A model generated the notes under the pieces. It was given only the letters and a program-made list of their open reading frames with translations, made no database searches and was not told where the DNA came from. 64,000 nt of DNA from Denitromonas sp. (GTDB lineage Bacteria > Pseudomonadota > Gammaproteobacteria > Burkholderiales > Rhodocyclaceae), in assembly GCF_034676725.1 (NCBI RefSeq), contig NZ_JAUCBR010000004.1, forward strand, positions 697,501 through 761,500. The letters run 5' to 3'. Below are positions 33,277-42,643 of this stretch, piece after piece (positions within the stretch are counted from its first letter, which is position 1; each line of letters begins with the position of its first letter). A program made the translations under genes and the position numbers.

Positions 33277-33714
33277 TCACTGCCCGCGCAGGGTGATGTC
33301 GCAGCCGACCTTCTCCAGCACCTTCTGGATGCCGCGCCGGGTGGCCGTATTGACCACCAGCGGGGCCATGAAGTTGGCCTTGAGCCCGGCGTCGGCCGGC
33401 GAGCCGGCATCGACCGCCGCCTGGCGCACGATAACCGCCACGGTGGCGTCTTCCGGCTGGGTCAGGCCCAGCGCGGCGACATCGGCATCGGACAGCGTCA
33501 GCTCGTAGTTGACGCCCAGGGCGGCCGGGTCAGTCACCGAGAAGACCACGCTCGGGTCGTCCACGCCCTGCATCTGCAGCACCGAGCCGTGCTCGCCGGT
33601 CTGGAGGAAGGTGAAGCGCTTGCAGGTTTCAAAACCGGGCAGGCCGGCGGGGAACTCGATGATCTGGTCGGCCTGGACGTCGATCGATCCGAAGGCGGCG
33701 CTTTCAATCTGCAT
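33277..33714 (-). CDS. fliW: Flagellar assembly factor FliW
   Basis: 145 residues with the FliW opening QADQIIEFPAGLPGFETCKRF and FLQTGE, then VVFSVTDPAALGVNYELTL and the C-terminal NFMAPLVVNTATRRGIQKVL. FliW binds flagellin and the RNA-binding regulator CsrA, linking flagellin level to translation. Neither hag/fliC nor csrA lies beside it, which is unusual. A strong SD (GAGGAG) precedes ATG 33714. Its stop is 9 bases from the end of the convergent TPR gene. Confidence 0.93.
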   Translation of the reverse strand: MQIESAAFGSIDVQADQIIEFPAGLPGFETCKRFTFLQTGEHGSVLQMQGVDDPSVVFSVTDPAALGVNYELTLSDADVAALGLTQPEDATVAVIVRQAAVDAGSPADAGLKANFMAPLVVNTATRRGIQKVLEKVGCDITLRGQ

Positions 33715-33771
33715 GCGGTGTCTCCTCTTTGTCTGCTATCGCTGCCGGCAACCGATAGGGCTGCCGGGGCA

Positions 33772-34479
33772 CTACGGGTTGCGCACCACCAGCCCCTTGC
33801 CGAGGCCGGACTTGCGCAGTTTCTCGCGGGCCGCGTCCGCGGCGGCCCGGTCCTTGAACGGGCCAACCACCACGCGGCTTTCAATATGCGACTCGATTCC
33901 CATGGCGGCCACCTTTTCGTGCAGCGCCTGGGCATTGTCGGCGGTGCTGAACACGCCCAGTTGCACCAGATAGCCCGAGCGCGGCACCGGCTTGGCGGGC
34001 GAAGCCTTGGCCGGTGCGGGCGACGCCGGCGCGGCCGCGGGTGCGGGCTCGGGCCGCTCGGGGTCGGCGACCGCAGCGCGGGCGGGGGCATCGCCGCTCT
34101 TGAGGACCAGGCGCGGATTGCCCACCACCGGCGGCGGGGTTTCGTCGACCCGCGCCTCGGCCGGCACGGGTTGCGGCAGGCTGGCCATCTCGGCCGCGGC
34201 GGGGGCCACGCCGTCGCCGGCGGGCGCCCCTTCCTGCGCCGCTGCCATGGCCTCGACGTCGGCCGCGCTGGGCATGGGCGGCGCGCCCACGGCCGGCACC
34301 GGCGGGGGCGGCGCCATCACCAGTGGCGGGCGCGCCTCGGCGTCCTCCGCGCGCTGGGCATTTTCGAACCATGCCAGCGCCGCCAGCAGCACCACGATCA
34401 GGCCGCCGGCGACGCCGGCACGGCGCAACATCTGGCGGCGCAGGGCCGCCGGGCTGGCGTCTTGTTGTGCATCGCTCAT
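33772..34479 (-). CDS. SPOR-domain membrane protein
   Basis: 235 residues from ATG 34479, overlapping the upstream stop. An N-terminal cytoplasmic stretch, one membrane helix (GVAGGLIVVLLAALAWF) and a long Pro/Ala-rich periplasmic linker (about residues 45-155) lead to a C-terminal SPOR domain. That domain has SGYLVQLGVFSTADNAQALHEKV (in part) and SRVVVGPFKDRAAADAAREKL. SPOR domains bind denuded glycan strands at the division septum. Co-translation with a DUF2802 protein is its only visible context. Confidence 0.93.
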   Translation of the reverse strand: MSDAQQDASPAALRRQMLRRAGVAGGLIVVLLAALAWFENAQRAEDAEARPPLVMAPPPPVPAVGAPPMPSAADVEAMAAAQEGAPAGDGVAPAAAEMASLPQPVPAEARVDETPPPVVGNPRLVLKSGDAPARAAVADPERPEPAPAAAPASPAPAKASPAKPVPRSGYLVQLGVFSTADNAQALHEKVAAMGIESHIESRVVVGPFKDRAAADAAREKLRKSGLGKGLVVRNP

Positions 34480-35027
34480 CGCGTGTCCTCTCCGCTGGCG
34501 GCAGCGTCCTGCCCCAATGACTTGACCAGTTCCGCCTCGGCCACCGAAATGCCGCAACGCTCGGCGATGTCCTCGGCGCTCATGCCGCGGCGGACCAGCG
34601 ACAGGGCTTCACCATACATCGGCGACACTCGCTGTGCCGCCCGCGCCGCGTCGAGCTGGGCTGATTGCTCGCTGAGGCTCTGGCGCATCACCAGCTGCTC
34701 GGCACGCAGCTGGTCGATCTCGCCGCGCAACTGGGCTGCGTCGCGACGCAGCTGGCGCACTTCGAGGGCCAGGCTGAAGCTCTCGGCGGCATCATCGGCC
34801 GGCGCCTGGGCTGACAGGGCGACGACGGCGTCGTCGGTGTCCGGACCGGCGTCCGTGTCCGTGCCGGCTGACGGCGCGTCGACGGCGTCGTCGTCGGGGG
34901 CGATGTCGGCCGCCGCTGACGTTGCTTCGCCATCCTTGACGCCCATGGCGCGAATCAGCTGGAACACCAGGTACACCGCCAGGATGGCAACGACGATCAG
35001 CAGGATTTCCCGTGCGCCCATGCTCAT
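34476..35027 (-). CDS. DUF2802-type membrane-anchored protein
   Basis: 183 residues from ATG 35027, which overlaps the metY stop (ATGA). One N-terminal helix (ILLIVVAILAVYLVFQLI), an acidic Asp/Ala-rich segment, a coiled coil (about residues 85-130: LEVRQLRRDAAQLRGEIDQL) and a C-terminal helix-turn-helix-like DUF2802 motif (YGEALSLVRRGMSAEDIAERCGISVAEAELV, in part). Function is unknown. It is coupled to the SPOR protein downstream. Confidence 0.85.
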   Translation of the reverse strand: MSMGAREILLIVVAILAVYLVFQLIRAMGVKDGEATSAAADIAPDDDAVDAPSAGTDTDAGPDTDDAVVALSAQAPADDAAESFSLALEVRQLRRDAAQLRGEIDQLRAEQLVMRQSLSEQSAQLDAARAAQRVSPMYGEALSLVRRGMSAEDIAERCGISVAEAELVKSLGQDAAASGEDTR

Positions 35028-36316
35028 GCCGCCTTGCCGGCCTGGGCCAGCGCCTGATCGAGATCCCACAGGATGTCGGCCTCGGTCTCGATGCCCACCG
35101 ACAGGCGAACCATGTCGGGCGGTACGCCAGCGGCGCGCTGTTCTACCTCGGACAGTTGCCGGTGCGTGGTCGAGGCCGGGTGGATGACCAGGGTCTTGGC
35201 GTCACCCACATTGGCCAGGTGGCTGATCATCTGCACCGCGTTGATGAAGCGCTCGCCGGCCACCTGCCCGCCGACAATACCAAAGCTGAGGATACCGCCG
35301 GCGCCCTTCGGAAAGTAGCGCTGTGCCAGACTGTGCTCGGGGCTGTCTTCCAGGCCGGGGTAGTTCACCCAGGCCACCATCGGATGCGCAGCGAGAAACT
35401 TCGCCACCGCCGTGGCGTTGGCCACATGGCGATCCATGCGCACCGGCAGGGTTTCCAGCCCTTGCAGCAGCATGAAAGCACTGAAGGGCGACAGCGCCGG
35501 GCCGAAGGTGCGCAGGGTTTCCATGCGCGCCTTCATGGTGAAACCGAAGTCGCCGAAGGTTTCGTAGAAATTGACGCCGTGATAGCCGCGCGAGGGCTCG
35601 ACCAGCGCCGGAAAGCGGCCGTTGTCCCAGGGAAACTTGCCGGACTCGATGATCACCCCGCCCATGGTCGTGCCATGGCCGCCAATGTATTTGGTGGCCG
35701 AGTGGATGACGATGTCGGCGCCGTGTTCGATGGGCCGGCACAGGTAGGGCGAGGCCAGCGTACTGTCGATGACCAGCGGCACGCCCGCCGCATGCGCGAC
35801 CTCGGCGATGGCGGTGATGTCGAGCACATTAAGGCCGGGGTTGCCGATGACTTCGCCGTACACCACGCGGGTCTTGTCGTTGATCGCGGCGCGGAAGGCT
35901 TCCGGATCGGCCGGGTCGACGAAATGCGTGGTGATACCGAGCTTGCGCAGGCTCACATCGAGCTGCGAATAGCTGCCGCCGTAGAGCGTGCGCGCGGCGA
36001 CGATCTCGTCGCCCGCCTCGCACAGCGTGAGCAGTGCCACCATCTGCGCCGACAGTCCCGAAGCCGTGGCCAGCGCGGCCCGCCCGCCTTCGAGCGCGGC
36101 CATGCGTTCTTCAAAGGCCGCGACCGTCGGGTTCGAGATGCGCGAGTACACATTGCCGAAAGTCTGCAGATTGAACAGCGCGGCGGCGTGCTCGGGCGAG
36201 TCGAAGACGAAGGAGGTGGTCTGGTAGATCGGCATCGCCCGTGCGCCGGTGGTGGCGTCGGGCGGCTGGCCGGCATGCAGGCAGAGGGTTTCGATACCGT
36301 AGCGGCGATCGGGCAT
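35024..36316 (-). CDS. metY: O-acetylhomoserine sulfhydrylase (MetY-type PLP enzyme)
   Basis: 430 residues of the Cys/Met-metabolism PLP family, with TTSFVFDSPEHAAALF near the start, SGLSAQMVALLTLCEAGDEIV, DSTLASPYLCRPIEHGADIVIHSATKYIGGHG (in part; PLP lysine in SATKY) and the OAH-sulfhydrylase-like C-terminus with AGVPPDMVRLSVGIE. It makes homocysteine from O-acetylhomoserine and sulfide. The length and the IESGKFPWD segment favour MetY over MetB/MetC. It starts a compact string metY-DUF2802-SPOR. Confidence 0.93.
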   Translation of the reverse strand: MPDRRYGIETLCLHAGQPPDATTGARAMPIYQTTSFVFDSPEHAAALFNLQTFGNVYSRISNPTVAAFEERMAALEGGRAALATASGLSAQMVALLTLCEAGDEIVAARTLYGGSYSQLDVSLRKLGITTHFVDPADPEAFRAAINDKTRVVYGEVIGNPGLNVLDITAIAEVAHAAGVPLVIDSTLASPYLCRPIEHGADIVIHSATKYIGGHGTTMGGVIIESGKFPWDNGRFPALVEPSRGYHGVNFYETFGDFGFTMKARMETLRTFGPALSPFSAFMLLQGLETLPVRMDRHVANATAVAKFLAAHPMVAWVNYPGLEDSPEHSLAQRYFPKGAGGILSFGIVGGQVAGERFINAVQMISHLANVGDAKTLVIHPASTTHRQLSEVEQRAAGVPPDMVRLSVGIETEADILWDLDQALAQAGKAA

Positions 36317-36400
36317 GGTGTCGGCCGGGGAAAACCGGCAGCGGTGGGCTTAGACGAGGATAATACTGTCGGCATCCACCAACCACAACGCACCCCGCCC

Positions 36401-37174
36401 ATGGAACCCGCTCTGATCGCCTTCTGGGCAAAGAAAATCATCGCCGTGCTGATCCTCCCGCCGGCCGGCCCGCTGCTGCTGATCGGCCTCGGCCTGATGG
36501 TGTCGCGGCTGCGCACACTGGCCTGGCTGGGCTGGTTGTACGCCCTCGTGGTGAGCATGCCGATCACCGTCAACTGGCTGGCCGCCCCGCTGGAGACCGC
36601 GCCGCCCATTTCCCAGGCCGCGCTTCGCCAGACCCAGGCTATCGTCATCCTCGGTGCGGGCACACGCACGTATGCGCCGGAATATGATCAGACGACGGTC
36701 AACAGTCTCGCGCTCGAACGGCTACGCTACGGCGCCAAGCTGGCACGGGATTCGGGCCTGCCTTTGCTGGTCACCGGCGGCGCGCCCGACAGTCGCACAC
36801 CCGAAGCGACGATGATGCGCGACGTGATCGAAAACGAATACGGCATCGTCGTGCGCTGGGCCGAATCGGCCTCGCTGGACACCCGCGACAACGCCACGCT
36901 GAGCGCGCGCCTGCTCAGTGCCGAGGGCATCGAGCGCATTACGCTGGTCACCCATGCCGCCCACATGCCACGCGCGAAAGCCGCCTTCGAAGCCGCCGGC
37001 CTGCACGTCACACCAGCGCCCACTGCCTGGCTCTCCAACCCCGATACCGAGATCGAGTTTGGCGACTTCATCCCCAACGCGCGCAGCGCCTACGCGGGCT
37101 GGTTTGCCACTCACGAATGGGTGGGCGGCCTGGCCTATCGCCTCACGGCGCCACCGCCGCCCGCGCGGCGCTGA
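36401..37174 (+). CDS. DUF218 (YdcF/ElyC-like) membrane protein
   Basis: 257 residues from ATG 36401. Two N-terminal helices (KKIIAVLILPPAGPLLLIGLGLMV and TLAWLGWLYALVVSMPITVNWL, each in part) precede a cytoplasmic or periplasmic DUF218 Rossmann-like domain with QAIVILGAGTRTYAPEYD, LPLLVTGGAPDSRTPEATMM, SLDTRDNATLSARLL and ITLVTHAAHMPRAKAAFEAAG. This is the pattern of ElyC/YdcF proteins linked to envelope polysaccharide homeostasis. Its 3' end overlaps the convergent PLP gene by 32 bases. Confidence 0.9.
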   Translation: MEPALIAFWAKKIIAVLILPPAGPLLLIGLGLMVSRLRTLAWLGWLYALVVSMPITVNWLAAPLETAPPISQAALRQTQAIVILGAGTRTYAPEYDQTTVNSLALERLRYGAKLARDSGLPLLVTGGAPDSRTPEATMMRDVIENEYGIVVRWAESASLDTRDNATLSARLLSAEGIERITLVTHAAHMPRAKAAFEAAGLHVTPAPTAWLSNPDTEIEFGDFIPNARSAYAGWFATHEWVGGLAYRLTAPPPPARR

Positions 37175-38438
37175 GCCCCTGCGCCAGGTCGGCGATCAGG
37201 TCGTCTTCATGCTCCAGCCCGATCGACAATCGCACCAGCCCCTCGCCGACCCCGGCGCGCTCGCGCACCTCGGCCGGCACACCCGAGTGGGTGGTCGAGG
37301 CCGGGTGGCACACCAGCGATTCGCTGCCGCCCAGGCTCACCGCCAGGCGGAACAGCTTGAGCGCATTGACGAAGCGAAAGGCCGCCGCCCGCCCGCCATC
37401 GAGCACCACCGAAAAGGTTGAGCCCGCCGCCTCGCATTGCCGGGCGAACGCGGCGCGATAGCGCGCATCGTTGATGTGCGCCGGATGCAGCACGGTCACC
37501 GGATACGTCGACTGTGTGGCCAGCCACTGCGCCACCGCGTCGGCGCTGGCCGCCGCGCGGCGCATGCGCAGACCGAGGGTCTCCATTGACCGCGCCAGCA
37601 GCCAGGACGACTGTGGGTCAAGCATGCAGCCGGTGGTCGAGCGCCACTGGCGCAGGCGCTTGAGTTGCGCCTGCGCGCCGGTGACCGCGCCGGCGATCAG
37701 GTCGCTATGGCCGCCCACGTATTTGGTCAGCGAATAGATCACCAGGTCGATGCCATGGCGCAGCGGCTGCTGAAACAGCGGCCCGAGCAGCGTGTTGTCG
37801 CACATCGACAGCGGCCGGTAGCCATGCTGTGCCGCAAAGCCCGACAAGGCCGCTTCGACCGCGGCAAAGTCCACCAGCGAATTGACCGGATTGGACGGCG
37901 TCTCGATATAGAACACGCCAACCCGCCCGCGCGCTGCCGCCGTCTCCAGCGCCGCGCGCATGGCCTCGGCCGACAAGCCGTCGTCGAAAGCCGTCGCGCC
38001 CACACCCCAGTCGGCCAGCGCCTGGCGGATCAGCGTCTCGGTGCCGCCATACAGCGGGCTGCTGTGCACGATCTGCTCGCCGGGGCGCAGGCTGGCGAAC
38101 AGCGCGGTGTTGATCGCCGCCATGCCGCTGGCGGTCACCACCGCCGCTTCGGCCCCGTCGAGCAGCGCCAGACGGGCCTCGACCAGCTGCAGGTTGGGAT
38201 GATTGAAGCGGGCGTAGACCAGCCCACTGGCCCCAGCCGGAGCGGGCGCGCGCCCCGCCGCCACGTCGAAGAAGGCCGCGCCCTCTTCGGCGCTGCGAAA
38301 GGCGAAGGTCGAGCTGTGATAGACCGGCATCTTGACCGCGCCCTGCGCCAGAAACGGGTCATGACCATGGCCGACCATCTGCGTATCAGCGTGCAGCGGC
38401 GCATCGCCGACGGGGGCTTGGGGATGGGTGTCAGGCAT
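37143..38438 (-). CDS. Cystathionine gamma-synthase-family PLP enzyme
   Basis: 431 residues from ATG 38438. Family blocks are VYHSSTFAFRSAEEGAAFF, YARFNHPNLQLVEARLALLDGAE (in part), SSPLYGGTETLIRQ, YIETPSNPVNSLVDF and VIYSLTKYVGGHSDLIAGA with the PLP lysine; the C-terminal substrate site is SLGGSESLVCHPASTTHSGVP. The exact reaction (cystathionine synthesis or beta-/gamma-lysis, including methionine gamma-lyase) cannot be decided. It is a second member of this superfamily 1 kb from metY, suggesting a sulfur amino-acid island. Confidence 0.9.
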   Translation of the reverse strand: MPDTHPQAPVGDAPLHADTQMVGHGHDPFLAQGAVKMPVYHSSTFAFRSAEEGAAFFDVAAGRAPAPAGASGLVYARFNHPNLQLVEARLALLDGAEAAVVTASGMAAINTALFASLRPGEQIVHSSPLYGGTETLIRQALADWGVGATAFDDGLSAEAMRAALETAAARGRVGVFYIETPSNPVNSLVDFAAVEAALSGFAAQHGYRPLSMCDNTLLGPLFQQPLRHGIDLVIYSLTKYVGGHSDLIAGAVTGAQAQLKRLRQWRSTTGCMLDPQSSWLLARSMETLGLRMRRAAASADAVAQWLATQSTYPVTVLHPAHINDARYRAAFARQCEAAGSTFSVVLDGGRAAAFRFVNALKLFRLAVSLGGSESLVCHPASTTHSGVPAEVRERAGVGEGLVRLSIGLEHEDDLIADLAQGLSAARAAVAP

Positions 38439-38552
38439 GCTGGCCTCGGGCGTTCTAGAGCGAAAAACATCATCCTGCCTGCGGGCCGCAAGCGCGGCAA
38501 GACACACGCCGAGCGCGTATTGGCCGGCGTTGTACCGGTGCCGGCCGCCGGC

Positions 38553-39884
38553 TTACTCGGGCGGCGAACTCTTGCTGACCGCCATCTCGCGCCACAGCCC
38601 GCGCGCCATCGCGCCGAGCACGCCGACGCCGAGCAGCAGCGCGCCCCACAGCCACCAGTGACTGCCAGCCTGCCAGGGCGCCGGCTCGCGCGGTGCCGCG
38701 GCCACGGGCGCCCCGCCCGATAACACGCGGGCCGAGACCAGCGCTGCCGCCCGATCGGTGCCAAACCCCGGCACCACCTGCCCCGGCGCCTGCCACACCG
38801 AGGCCGCCGACGCATGGCCGACCGCCAGCGTGTAGGGGCCGGCGCCGCGCGCGACAAAGGCCACCGACTCCGGCGTCCAGCCCAGCGCCAGACGCGGTGC
38901 CACGGCGGCGTCGGCATCGAGCGTCACCCGCCACAAGGGGTCGCGGGTGAGCGCAATCGTGGTCGCCTCGCCCTCGTCCATCCCACCGGCCTGCTGCAGC
39001 CGGTAGCCCACCGTCCGCGCACGCCACTGCCAGCGGCCGCTGACCGCCGCGCGCGAGGCGACGCGGGCCGAGATCACATCGGAGTCGCTGACCGGCACCA
39101 GACGCAATGCGTCGACCGGGAACAGGCCGGGCGAGCTGAAGTCGATGTTTTTTGCGTCGACCTGGCCGGTGAGCTCAACCCACTCCCGCACCACCGCCGC
39201 CGCGCGCCGCTGGTTCAGCAAGACCGCCCGCTGCAGGCTCACCGGCGGCGGCGTGCCGACCCAGTCGATTCGCAGATAGCGCGCCCGCACGGCTGGCAGG
39301 GCAACGCGATCCTGAACGATGCGCGCCTCACCCTCGCCCAGCGACAAGAGCGCCGTACGATGCGCCACGCTGCGCCACTGCTGCAAGTCGTCCGAGGCCT
39401 GCACGCTCACTGCCGCTTCAAAGGGCGTGGTCTCCGGCCAGACCAGGGTGAGCGCGTCGATCGTCGCGTCGAAGTCCTTTACCTCCAGCAGATAGCCGGG
39501 CAGCGCAGTCATCGTGACCGGCGCCGCGCCATCGACCTCGACCCGCACACTGGCCGCGCCACTGGCATGCACCGTCACCCCGTCGCGCACCGCCGCAGCC
39601 CGGGCCGGCAAGGCCACCAGCGGCCGCTCGACACGCAGCGCCTGCGTTTCGGTCGGGCGCGGCAGACGCGCCATGGGCACCGCCTCGCCGGCGGCATTGA
39701 AGATGCGCACATCGCGCAGATCGGCGTGGCGCACGGCGCGATACACGTCGGCCGGCAGCTTCAGCTGCAGCAAACTGGCATCGGCCGGCGCCTCGATGGC
39801 GAGGCGCACATCGAAGTCCTCCGCCACCGGTGCAGCCAGCGCGAACGGCGCCATCGCCATCAAAAACCACGGCAAGATTTTCAT
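38553..39884 (-). CDS. DUF3999 family envelope protein
   Basis: 443 residues with a signal peptide (FLMAMAPFALAAPVA), a large periplasmic beta-rich region with discoidin-like repeats (SVQASDDLQQWRSV; RYLRIDWVG) and one C-terminal helix (HWWLWGALLLGVGVLGAMARGLW). The start overlaps the DUF2339 stop (ATGA). DUF3999 genes are usually found next to DUF2339; the function of the pair is unknown. Confidence 0.9.
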   Translation of the reverse strand: MKILPWFLMAMAPFALAAPVAEDFDVRLAIEAPADASLLQLKLPADVYRAVRHADLRDVRIFNAAGEAVPMARLPRPTETQALRVERPLVALPARAAAVRDGVTVHASGAASVRVEVDGAAPVTMTALPGYLLEVKDFDATIDALTLVWPETTPFEAAVSVQASDDLQQWRSVAHRTALLSLGEGEARIVQDRVALPAVRARYLRIDWVGTPPPVSLQRAVLLNQRRAAAVVREWVELTGQVDAKNIDFSSPGLFPVDALRLVPVSDSDVISARVASRAAVSGRWQWRARTVGYRLQQAGGMDEGEATTIALTRDPLWRVTLDADAAVAPRLALGWTPESVAFVARGAGPYTLAVGHASAASVWQAPGQVVPGFGTDRAAALVSARVLSGGAPVAAAPREPAPWQAGSHWWLWGALLLGVGVLGAMARGLWREMAVSKSSPPE

Positions 39885-42628
39885 GCGTTTTGCTCCCTGG
39901 CTGGCGGCAGCGGCGAGAAGTAGCCGACCACCAGCAAGACCACGCCGGCACCAAGGAAAGACACGATGCGTGCCACCGTGCCGGTGCTGGCCATATCCAC
40001 CAAAAACAGTTTTGCGACGACCACACCGAGCAACACGGCGCCCAACATCCACAGCGTCCGCCGCTGACGGCGACTGGCGATAAAGGTCAGCGCCAGGCCG
40101 AGCAAGCCCCAGAACAGCGACACGCTGGCCTGAACGGTGTCGCTTTCAAACAGCGCCGCCTCGCTCCATGGCACACCAGCGAGGTGATGCACCGCGCGCA
40201 GCAAAGCGCCATTGGCCAGCACGAAGCCGACCGCCGCCAGGACTTTAAGACCGGTGCCACGCAGCGCCGGCATCGCCTCGCCCTGCCCCTGCCACCAGCG
40301 GAACACCACCAGCAGCATCAGGCCCATGGCCAGATCGAGCGGGTTGAGCAGTGGCAGATAGGGCAGCGGCGTCACATCGCCGCCGCCGGCCACGCTCACC
40401 AGCAGCGCCCAGCCCAGCCCGGCGGCGGCAAGCCCGGTGTTGCCCAACCCGAGGTAGGCCTGTCGCCACGGCCCCGCCGGCCACGCCCCGCGCAGCGCCA
40501 GATGCTGCACACCAATCATCACCAGCGCCGCGACCAGCAATACCGCCGCATGCGACCAGCTGTCGCCGGCCACCGCGCCATCAATCACATCGCCCGCAGC
40601 CCAGGCGAGAGCAAAACTCGCCAGCCACAGCCAGGCCGTGTGACCGTGACGCAGCACTTTGGCGACCACTGGCGTGCCTTCGGCGCGACGCAGCGCAAAC
40701 AGCGCCGAGGCCACGGCCAGCGGCCACGCGATCAGGCCCCAGTCGGCCAGCGGGTGGGTGCTCGCATGCAGCAGCGTCAGCAGCAAGGACAGCGCCATGC
40801 CGGGGATTGCCAGCAAGGCGGGCCCGTGCAACGCCGACCAGTTGAAGCGCACTGCGGCCAGGCTGGCCAGCGCGCCACTGCCGGCGAAGAAGAGCAGTGC
40901 GGTGGCGGCCAGCTGGCGATTGTTGAACCAGGCATCCAGCTCGGTCATGCCACCGGCCAGCCACCACAGCGTGGCCCACACCAGCAGCGCCGGGGCGGCA
41001 ACCGACAGCAGACGCGGCCAGTGATCGCGCGCCGTGTCGGCGAAGCGACTGCTGAAGAAGCCGGCCAGCGCAATCAGCGCGGCGCCGAAGCACTGGCTGT
41101 TGAACAGCGGCCAGACACGCCCGTAGGCTTCGAGCCCGCCATCGGACACAAAGAAGGCGCCCGCCGCCAGTTGCAGCACCAGACCCGAGGCCATCGCCAG
41201 CTTGCGCGACTGGCGGGTGCCGACCCACAACAAGGCCGCGCCTTCCATGGCCCAGGCGGCGGCCGTCCATTGACCATCGACGGCCAGCGGAATGGTCAGG
41301 GTGAGGAAGGCGACGCCCAGCGCGAGGAAGGACTCAACCAACAAGCGCAGACTCGGCCGCGCCCGGCCGTGCAGCCAGCGCGCCAGCACCACATAGAAGC
41401 CGCCGAGGGCCAGCGCGCTCCAGGCCAGGCCATAGGGCATGTCCTGCACCAGCGCGGCCTGCAGGCCGAAGCCGACCACCGGGGTACCGAACACCAGGGT
41501 GCCGTCGACATAATCCTTGAGCGAGGGCGCGCTGCGCCAGGCGTAGAGCACGGCGGCGGCGACGTACATCAGCACGAAGGCGATCAGGAAGGGCTCGGTG
41601 CTGGCGAACAGCTCGGGGCGGTAGTCTTTGGCGCCCCAAGCTAGCGCGATGGAGAAGGTGAACACGAAGCCGACCAGGTTGAGTACCCGCCAGGCTTTCT
41701 TCCAGGCCATGGCGAGCAGGCCGGCGTTGAGCAGCAGGTAGTAGCCGAAGAGCATCACATGGCTGCCCTGCCCGGTCGAGGCGATGATGGGCGCCATGAA
41801 GCCGCCGGCAATGCCGATCACCGCCAGCGCCTGGGCGTTCTGCCACACCGCCAGCGCGGCGGCGAAGACCACCACCGCCAGCAGGAGCGCGAAACCGAGC
41901 GTGGGCGGAATCATCTGGACCATGCGCATGGCGGCAAAAATGGTGAGGTAGAGCACGCCCACGCCACCGCCCTGCAAACTGAGCGCGTAGCCGCTGCGCT
42001 GCTTGCGCAGACGCCAGCCGACCACCAGCAGCGCGATGCCACCGAAGGCGATGCCGGCGAGGCGGAACTCGACCGGCAGCATGCTGTTCTCGACCGCATA
42101 ACGCGCCAGAAAGGCGAGGCCGAAGAACAGCACCAGCAAGCCGACACGCACCACGGTGTTGCCGCCCAGCAGCCAGGCGCGGGCGGTGTCGTAGAGTTGA
42201 TCGAGCGTGCCGGGCGTGCGCTCGACCGGGGCGCGGCGCGCGGGCGCCGGTTCGCCGCGTCGGGCGGCCAGCACATCGGCACCGCGACGGCGGACGGGTT
42301 CGGCGGGCGGTTCGGGCGGAAGCGCGTCAGCTTCGAACACCGGCACGGACGGCTCGATTGCGTCCGCCACGGGTGGCGGAGACATCACCGGCGCCGGAGT
42401 CGGCACCCGCTCGGCGCCACCCGCGCGCAGTTGCGCCACGGTCTGCTCCAGCAGCGCGACCCGCGCTTCGAGCTGCTCCAGCGCGGCGGCGTCAGCCTTC
42501 GGCTTGCGGGTAAAGAACTGGATCACCGCGCCAATGATCGCGCCGATCACCGCTCCGATGACCAGCTCTTCCAGCCCGTTGTCGAGGCCGGCCAGCGCCC
42601 CCAGCACCAATCCTGCAATGATCCACAT
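39881..42628 (-). CDS. DUF2339 family polytopic membrane protein
   Basis: 915 residues. After an N-terminal glycine-zipper-like helix pair (VIGAVIGAIIGAVIQFF), a coiled coil (ALEQLEARVALLEQTVAQLR, residues about 50-70) and a Pro-rich linker, roughly 25 membrane helices fill residues 155-910. The family is large, poorly characterised and often paired with DUF3999, as here. It could be a transporter or a scaffold; nothing in the sequence decides. Confidence 0.92.
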   Translation of the reverse strand: MWIIAGLVLGALAGLDNGLEELVIGAVIGAIIGAVIQFFTRKPKADAAALEQLEARVALLEQTVAQLRAGGAERVPTPAPVMSPPPVADAIEPSVPVFEADALPPEPPAEPVRRRGADVLAARRGEPAPARRAPVERTPGTLDQLYDTARAWLLGGNTVVRVGLLVLFFGLAFLARYAVENSMLPVEFRLAGIAFGGIALLVVGWRLRKQRSGYALSLQGGGVGVLYLTIFAAMRMVQMIPPTLGFALLLAVVVFAAALAVWQNAQALAVIGIAGGFMAPIIASTGQGSHVMLFGYYLLLNAGLLAMAWKKAWRVLNLVGFVFTFSIALAWGAKDYRPELFASTEPFLIAFVLMYVAAAVLYAWRSAPSLKDYVDGTLVFGTPVVGFGLQAALVQDMPYGLAWSALALGGFYVVLARWLHGRARPSLRLLVESFLALGVAFLTLTIPLAVDGQWTAAAWAMEGAALLWVGTRQSRKLAMASGLVLQLAAGAFFVSDGGLEAYGRVWPLFNSQCFGAALIALAGFFSSRFADTARDHWPRLLSVAAPALLVWATLWWLAGGMTELDAWFNNRQLAATALLFFAGSGALASLAAVRFNWSALHGPALLAIPGMALSLLLTLLHASTHPLADWGLIAWPLAVASALFALRRAEGTPVVAKVLRHGHTAWLWLASFALAWAAGDVIDGAVAGDSWSHAAVLLVAALVMIGVQHLALRGAWPAGPWRQAYLGLGNTGLAAAGLGWALLVSVAGGGDVTPLPYLPLLNPLDLAMGLMLLVVFRWWQGQGEAMPALRGTGLKVLAAVGFVLANGALLRAVHHLAGVPWSEAALFESDTVQASVSLFWGLLGLALTFIASRRQRRTLWMLGAVLLGVVVAKLFLVDMASTGTVARIVSFLGAGVVLLVVGYFSPLPPAREQNA

Positions 42629-42643
42629 ACCGGTTTCCTGTTC

